Below are positions 5,875 through 8,755 of a stretch of DNA of 8,755 nt, one piece after another (positions within the stretch are counted from its first letter, which is position 1; every line of letters starts with the position of its first letter). The DNA is from JABEVB01 sp049965775 (GTDB lineage: Bacteria > Planctomycetota > Phycisphaerae > WQYP01): NCBI GenBank assembly GCA_049965775.1, contig JBMFVX010000129.1:1-8755 (forward strand), read 5' to 3'. The notes beneath the pieces are model-generated. The model ran no database searches and had not been told where the DNA came from. It was given only the letters and a program-made list of their open reading frames with translations. The position numbers were made by a program, and so were the translations under genes.

Positions 5875-5917
5875 ATAGAGATAGTAGAGAGTAGAGGCCG
5901 GGGGCGCAGCGCTTGGG
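5843..5917 (+). repeat. Repeat family R1, copy 4 (right copy flanking the second toxin-antitoxin cassette)
   Basis: This is the most complete R1 copy. A GC hairpin (GCGGCCC, loop GT, GGGCCGC, 5849-5864) is followed by GAGAGAGTAGATAG and GAGATAGTAGAGAGTAGAGG. It is in direct orientation with copy 3, offset by 740 bases, and overlaps the 3' end of the XRE gene. Being between that gene and the convergent EIIA gene, its hairpin could also end transcription. Confidence 0.78.
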
Positions 5918-5942
5918 TCGCGGTACGCTGCCGCGATGGGGG

Positions 5943-6425
5943 TTATTTGGTGGCAGCAGGTGGCGGCGAAGCGCTCTCCTGCGCAACGATGGCATCGTAA
6001 ACTTCCGCGCTGGTTTTGGCTGATTTAAGCGTAGAGCGAAAGGTTTCGTCGGTCATGAGGCGGCTTAAGCGGGCGAGTGCCTGAATGTGATTGCCGGTTT
6101 GGTCGGGTGGGCTTATGAGCAGAGCAATTACAAACACGGGCCGGCCATCAATAGATTGAAAATCAATGGGGGGCGCGGGTTTGCCGATGGCCATCATCAG
6201 GTTGCTGATGCCGGCGCATTTGCTGTGCGGAATCGCCAACCCGTGGCCCACGCCGGTGGTTCGGGTGGCTTCGCGTTCAAGTACGCCGGCCAATACGGCC
6301 GCGGGGTCTTTAATTTTGCCCGTTTGCGCAAGCAGGTTGACAAGTTCCGCAATGGCCGCCTTTTTGTCGGTGGCCTCAAGCGGCACCTTGATGGCTGCGG
6401 GTTGGAGAATATCAGTAAGTTGCAT
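5943..6425 (-). CDS. PTS EIIA domain protein of the fructose/nitrogen (PtsN-like) type
   Basis: EIIA proteins of this fold take a phosphoryl group from HPr or its nitrogen paralogue on one histidine. Sugar EIIAs pass it to a permease; PtsN-type EIIAs act as regulators. The 160-residue product is a stand-alone domain, close to the usual PtsN length. It has the family front (LTDILQPAAIKVPLEATDKKAAIAELV), the active-site segment TGVGHGLAIPHSK at 57-69 with the phosphorylated His67, and the later ALLISPPDQTGNHIQALARLSRL stretch. The last 15 or so residues are a Ser/Pro/Ala tail. The start is supported by GGAG (6431-6434) 5 bases upstream. There is no permease, EIIB or HPr gene nearby, so a regulatory role is more likely than sugar uptake. 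It is 146 bases from the gene before it on the same strand; whether it shares the hpnH transcript is unknown. Confidence 0.95.
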   Translation of the reverse strand: MQLTDILQPAAIKVPLEATDKKAAIAELVNLLAQTGKIKDPAAVLAGVLEREATRTTGVGHGLAIPHSKCAGISNLMMAIGKPAPPIDFQSIDGRPVFVIALLISPPDQTGNHIQALARLSRLMTDETFRSTLKSAKTSAEVYDAIVAQESASPPPAATK

Positions 6426-6468
6426 GACAACTCCACATGGTACGTCGGGTTAATGGTTGGTGCGGCCT

Positions 6469-6489
6469 GCCGGCTGATGTTCGGCCGGC
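6469..6489. repeat. GC-rich inverted repeat in the spacer before the EIIA gene
   Basis: GCCGGC at 6469-6474 pairs with GCCGGC at 6484-6489 across a 9-base loop. It lies about 45 bases upstream of the EIIA start on the minus strand, in the 146-base spacer. It could be a terminator for the upstream pair or a leader structure. There is no T-run and I see no clear promoter. Confidence 0.35.
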
Positions 6490-6553
6490 CGCCGCCGCGC
6501 TATTTAATGCCCCAACCGCTCAAGGGCTGTTTAGCCTGTTGCGGGGCTGGCCC

Positions 6554-6573
6554 GAAGCGGCTCGAGTCGCTTC
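6554..6573. repeat. 20-base near-palindrome over the 3' end of the small gene
   Basis: GAAGCG (6554-6559) and CGCTTC (6568-6573) enclose the palindrome CTCGAG; the single remaining mismatch would be a G-U pair in RNA. It overlaps the stop codon of the gene ending at 6572. It is a possible transcription or mRNA end signal without a T-run. Confidence 0.35.
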
Positions 6574-7006
6574 AGAGCGGCTCTGGTTCTAGCCGGATGT
6601 TTTTTTCGCCGGCGGCCTTCTTTTCATTATATTTTTTAATCCAAGTTTGAAAACTCTTGCCTGCCGCCGCATCGCGGCCGGTAAAGTGCAGTTCCGCAAT
6701 GTCGCTGTAGGCCAGCCGAATGCGGTCCTGGCCATTCGGCGGCATCAGGCGGAGGTAGCACTGCTCTAGCGAAGCACTCTCCGCGAAGCGGTCGAAAATA
6801 TAGCCTTCTATTTTGCGGCCATCGGTGGTTATTACCGTCATGTCGCCGCGATAGCCAAACGCCTGTTCGATGGCATGGCGCAAATCGGCCTCCGTGCCCG
6901 GCTTGGCAACGACGCCTTCAAGTTGTTCCTGCGGAGCGGCCGGGGCTGGCTGTTCAACCGGTGGTTCGGCGGCTGCAGGGGGTTGAGATTCAGAAACGCT
7001 GGTCAT
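6572..7006 (-). CDS. Small conserved-looking protein coupled to hpnH, function unknown
   Basis: The 144-residue protein has an Ala/Pro/Glu-rich, probably disordered N terminus (1-35). A compact domain follows at about 40-130: DLRHAIEQAFGYRGDMTVITTDGRKIEGYIFDR, a strand LRLMPP, then RIRLAYSDIAELHFTGRD and the helix GKSFQTWIKKYNEKKAAGEK. The alternation of short strands with TTDGRKIEGYIF resembles a small beta-barrel (Sm-like) protein, but this is inference. There is no signal peptide or membrane helix, so it should be cytoplasmic. The ATG lies 2 bases after the hpnH stop with a ribosome binding site (AAGGTGAG) inside the hpnH end, so translation is probably coupled. I recall similar small proteins near hopanoid genes in planctomycetes but cannot check that here. 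A role with HpnH or with membrane lipids is possible but unproven. Confidence 0.87.
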   Translation of the reverse strand: MTSVSESQPPAAAEPPVEQPAPAAPQEQLEGVVAKPGTEADLRHAIEQAFGYRGDMTVITTDGRKIEGYIFDRFAESASLEQCYLRLMPPNGQDRIRLAYSDIAELHFTGRDAAAGKSFQTWIKKYNEKKAAGEKNIRLEPEPL

Positions 7007-7008
7007 GG

Positions 7009-8154
7009 TTAAACACTCACCTTTTCACGTTGTTGTATGGGCGTGGCCGAAACTTTAAGCGGCACCACCGGGCCGTGGTCTGACCTGCCCGCCGGGCCGG
7101 CGGAAGTTTGCAGCTCTTCCAGGGCCGAGGGGTTGGCATACGAACCGCCGAACAAGGTAGCCCGAGCCGTGGCGAGCAGGCCGCGAATGGAACTGAACGT
7201 GTCATTGACGGCGCTGGCTTCGTAGCCGCTGTGCACCATACAGTTGGCGCATTTGGGGTTTCCGGACTCGGCCCCGTAGTTTTGCCATTGGGTGCTTTGA
7301 AGCAGTTCTGCGAAGGTGTCGGCGTAGCCGTCCTGAAGCAGGTAGCACGGTTTTTGCCAGCCAAAAATGTTGTAGGTGGGCATGCCCCACGGAGTACATT
7401 CGTAGGAGCGGCGGCCCATTAAAAACTCAAGAAAGAGCGGGCTTTGGTTAAAGTGCCACTTTTTGTTGCGGTTGCTCAAAATAAGCGAAAAGAGCTTGCG
7501 GGTTTTCGCCTTGCCCAGAAAGTGCTGCTGATCAGGCGCTTTTTCGTAGCTGTAGCCGGGCGAGAGCATCATGCCTTCAACGCCCAGTTCCATCATTTGA
7601 TCGAAGAAGCGTCGCACGCTTACGGGGTCGGCGCCATCAAAAAGCGTGGTGTTGGTGGTGACGCGAAACCCGCGCTTCACGGCCTCTTTAACGCCCGCAA
7701 TGGCAATGTCGAAGCCCCCTTCGCGGCATACCGAAAAATCGTGGTGTTCGCGTTCACCATCCATATGCACGCTGAAGGTGAGGTATTTGGATGGGGTAAA
7801 CAGGTCAATCTTTTCTTTAAGAAGCAGGGCGTTGGTGCACAGGTAAATGTATTTTTTACGGGCAACGAGGCCTTCGACGATTTCTTTAATTTGGGGATGC
7901 AGCAGCGGCTCGCCGCCGGGTATGCTCACCATGGGGGCACCGCATTCATCCACCGCCTTAAAGCACTGTTCGGGGGTGAGTTGTTGCTTAAGAATGTGAG
8001 CCGGGTATTGAATTTTGCCGCAGCCGGCACAGGCCAGGTTGCAGCGAAACAAGGGTTCAAGCATCAGCACGAGGGGATAGCGCTTGCGGCCGCGCAGTTT
8101 CTGCGCAAGAACATAGGTTGCCACGGTCCACATTTGCGAAATTGGAACACCCAT
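7009..8154 (-). CDS. hpnH: HpnH, adenosyl-hopene transferase (radical SAM)
   Basis: HpnH adds the 5'-deoxyadenosyl radical made from S-adenosylmethionine to the double bond of diploptene, giving adenosylhopane, the first intermediate of extended C35 hopanoids. The 381-residue protein matches throughout: the front QKLRGRKRYPLVLMLEP, the 4Fe-4S motif CxxxCxxC as Cys38, Cys42 and Cys45 in RCNLACAGCGK, the SAM-binding GGEP (80-83), LCTNALLLKEKID, SVHMDGEREHHD and APDQQHF. The C-terminal domain (DUF3463-type) carries Cys253, Cys270, Cys302 and Cys305 in CTPWGMPT, CYLL and CANCMVHSGYEA. The last 45 or so residues are a weakly conserved tail. The start is supported by GAGGA (8161-8165) 6 bases upstream. 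No squalene-hopene cyclase or other hpn gene lies in the window, so it would work with genes elsewhere. The identification is very secure. Confidence 0.97.
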   Translation of the reverse strand: MGVPISQMWTVATYVLAQKLRGRKRYPLVLMLEPLFRCNLACAGCGKIQYPAHILKQQLTPEQCFKAVDECGAPMVSIPGGEPLLHPQIKEIVEGLVARKKYIYLCTNALLLKEKIDLFTPSKYLTFSVHMDGEREHHDFSVCREGGFDIAIAGVKEAVKRGFRVTTNTTLFDGADPVSVRRFFDQMMELGVEGMMLSPGYSYEKAPDQQHFLGKAKTRKLFSLILSNRNKKWHFNQSPLFLEFLMGRRSYECTPWGMPTYNIFGWQKPCYLLQDGYADTFAELLQSTQWQNYGAESGNPKCANCMVHSGYEASAVNDTFSSIRGLLATARATLFGGSYANPSALEELQTSAGPAGRSDHGPVVPLKVSATPIQQREKVSV

Positions 8155-8188
8155 CAGCTTTCCTCAAAACAACAACAAAGCCTGCAGC

Positions 8189-8211
8189 GCGGGCAAGGCA
8201 GCCCGTGCCAC
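8189..8211 (-). repeat. Repeat family R3, diverged inverted copy in the hpnH leader
   Basis: Read on the minus strand this gives GTGG, then a hairpin CGGGC/GCCCG around TGCCTT. It matches the R3 copy at 3992-4014 at about 16 of 23 positions, with an A-T stem pair replaced by G-C. It lies about 24 bases upstream of the hpnH ribosome binding site and could fold in the leader RNA. Confidence 0.4.
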
Positions 8212-8297
8212 CTGGCGCGGCGGTTGGTGCGGTATGCCCAACAAAGGCAAACCGCGTTGTCAGCCCGGTAGCCACCCCCGTAACCGCCGCAGGTTAA

Positions 8298-8318
8298 GGG
8301 TATTATCTTACAATACCC
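8298..8318 (-). promoter_or_regulatory. Perfect inverted repeat overlapping a possible hpnH -10 box
   Basis: GGGTATT (8298-8304) and AATACCC (8312-8318) form a perfect 7-base inverted repeat with a 7-base loop. On the minus strand it contains GATAAT (8302-8307), a plausible -10 about 150 bases upstream of hpnH. No good -35 was seen. It could be an operator or a hairpin. Confidence 0.35.
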
Positions 8319-8345
8319 GGTTGGTAAATCCCAGCCCCCTTTTGG

Positions 8346-8390
8346 CGGCGCGGCCTGCGGGCCGCGAGAGTAGGTGGAGATAGTAGAAAG
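8346..8390 (+). repeat. Repeat family R1, copy 5
   Basis: The hairpin GCGGCC, loop TGC, GGGCCGC is followed by GAGAGTAGGTGGAGATAGTAGAAAG, which matches copies 3 and 4 apart from a 2-base shortening after the hairpin. It runs directly into the first R2 unit at 8391. The stretch 8166-8755 holds no supportable gene. Confidence 0.65.
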
Positions 8391-8441
8391 TGTCCCGACA
8401 GTCGGTTCCTTACCGCATCGGGATTTCGCCCTCCGTGGCTC
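8391..8441 (+). repeat. Repeat family R2, copy A (short form)
   Basis: It starts GTCCCGACAGTCGGTTCC and ends ATCGGGATTTCGCCCTCCG. The front and back match copy B, but the central CCCGGC/GCCGGG hairpin (about 26 bases) is missing. CCCGA and TCGGG at its ends can pair with each other instead. Confidence 0.6.
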
Positions 8442-8454
8442 AAGAAAGTATAGC

Positions 8455-8476
8455 GGGCGCTGCGCGATGGTTTTAG
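8455..8476 (+). repeat. Repeat family R3, tail copy
   Basis: GGGCGCTGCGCGATGG and the next bases resemble 4019-4037. The piece sits between R2 copies A and B; a similar piece follows R2 copy C at 8611, so hairpin and tail seem to alternate. Confidence 0.45.
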
Positions 8477-8480
8477 CCAC

Positions 8481-8550
8481 ATCCCGATGGTTGGTTCCTG
8501 CCCGCAAAGGCCTGTCCCGGCGCCGGCCGGGAGATTTCGCCCTCCGTGGC
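8481..8550 (+). repeat. Repeat family R2, copy B (long form)
   Basis: This is the counterpart of 3303-3372. It has the stem CCCGGC (8516-8521) and GCCGGG (8526-8531) with loop GCCG, followed by AGATTTCGCCCTCCGTGGC. The last 16 bases are identical to the end of copy A. Confidence 0.7.
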
Positions 8551-8551
8551 T

Positions 8552-8601
8552 TCCCGATGAATCGGCATCATGCCGTATCGGGATTTCCGCGTCCTGCGTC
8601 A
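8552..8601 (+). repeat. Repeat family R2, copy C (diverged)
   Basis: TCCCGAT (8552-8558) and ATCGGGA (8577-8583) form a perfect 7-base stem, and GGCAT/ATGCC forms an inner stem. It is followed by TTTCCGCGTCCTGCGTCAA, a changed version of the tail of copies A and B. Confidence 0.5.
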
Positions 8602-8610
8602 ACAACGTGG

Positions 8611-8641
8611 GGCGCTGTGCGGCGAGGGTTAACCGCCGATG
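8611..8641 (+). repeat. Repeat family R3, tail copy
   Basis: GGCGCTGTGCGGCGAGGGTT followed by AACCGCCGAT aligns to 4019-4047 (GGCGCTGCGCGACGGGGTT, then AACCCCGAT) with a one-base gap. This supports a modular repeat whose parts travel together or have been reshuffled. Confidence 0.5.
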
Positions 8642-8738
8642 CCGCGGATGTACGCAGATGTTTTTGGTTACGGGACGCTGCGGGCCGGGGATGGTGATGA
8701 AAGGTGCGTGGATATGGGGTGTTTTTGAAGGCCGCCAA

Positions 8739-8755
8739 GTTGTGGTGCGGGCGGG
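8739..8755 (+). repeat. Repeat family R3, start of a copy cut by the window edge
   Basis: TTGTGGTGCGGGC resembles TTGTGGTGCAGGC at 3990-4002. Only the first half of the hairpin is inside the window, so this is tentative. Confidence 0.35.

Noticed and set aside
7444..8271. 275-residue plus-strand open frame opposite hpnH
   Set aside because: It is antisense to a secure radical SAM gene and matches no family.
8391..8601. Possible CRISPR array
   Set aside because: The units differ in length, are imperfect hairpins, and are not separated by uniform unique spacers. No cas gene is present.
8154..8605. Minus-strand frames across the right-hand repeat array with a recurring SHGGRN peptide
   Set aside because: The recurring peptide is simply the translation of the R2 tail. 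There is no start signal or domain.

Overview
The window (8755 bases) looks like GC-rich bacterial chromosome, most likely from the Planctomycetota (perhaps a Phycisphaerae-like lineage). This assignment is an inference from three things: the FtsK sequence style, a hopanoid gene (hpnH) followed by a small conserved-looking partner gene, and intergenic spaces filled with GC-rich hairpin repeats. No rRNA, tRNA, transposase or CRISPR array was found.

Layout. At the left edge (to 494) is the C-terminal part of a type I restriction specificity protein (HsdS), probably a broken remnant. A 288-base spacer with inverted repeats and a probable promoter leads into ftsK (783-3224), a complete four-helix-anchored DNA translocase. 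Convergent to it is a hicB-hicA toxin-antitoxin pair on the minus strand (3876 to 3440). A roughly 640-base gene-free stretch follows (3891-4531), made of repeat copies and hairpins. Next on the plus strand come a small predicted lipoprotein (4532-5134) and a second toxin-antitoxin-like pair, a BrnT-like toxin and an XRE helix-turn-helix protein (5258-5874). Three minus-strand genes fill the right part: hpnH (8154 to 7009), a small protein starting 2 bases after hpnH stops (7006 to 6572), and a PtsN-like EIIA protein (6425 to 5943). The right edge (8166-8755) has no gene and is packed with repeats.

How the genes relate. ftsK is a core chromosome-segregation and division gene. hpnH makes adenosylhopane, the first step of hopanoid side-chain synthesis; it and the next gene look translationally coupled. 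The EIIA protein is probably regulatory. The two toxin-antitoxin modules, the hsdS remnant and the repeats give the rest an accessory, rearranged character.

The most interesting structure is not a protein. At least three families of short hairpin repeats are scattered through the spacers. Two direct copies of one family bracket the second toxin-antitoxin cassette and supply the stop codons of two unrelated genes at the same alignment position. That cassette's promoter also carries GCAT words in exact 10-base register. I see no clearly new multi-gene defence or metabolic system here.
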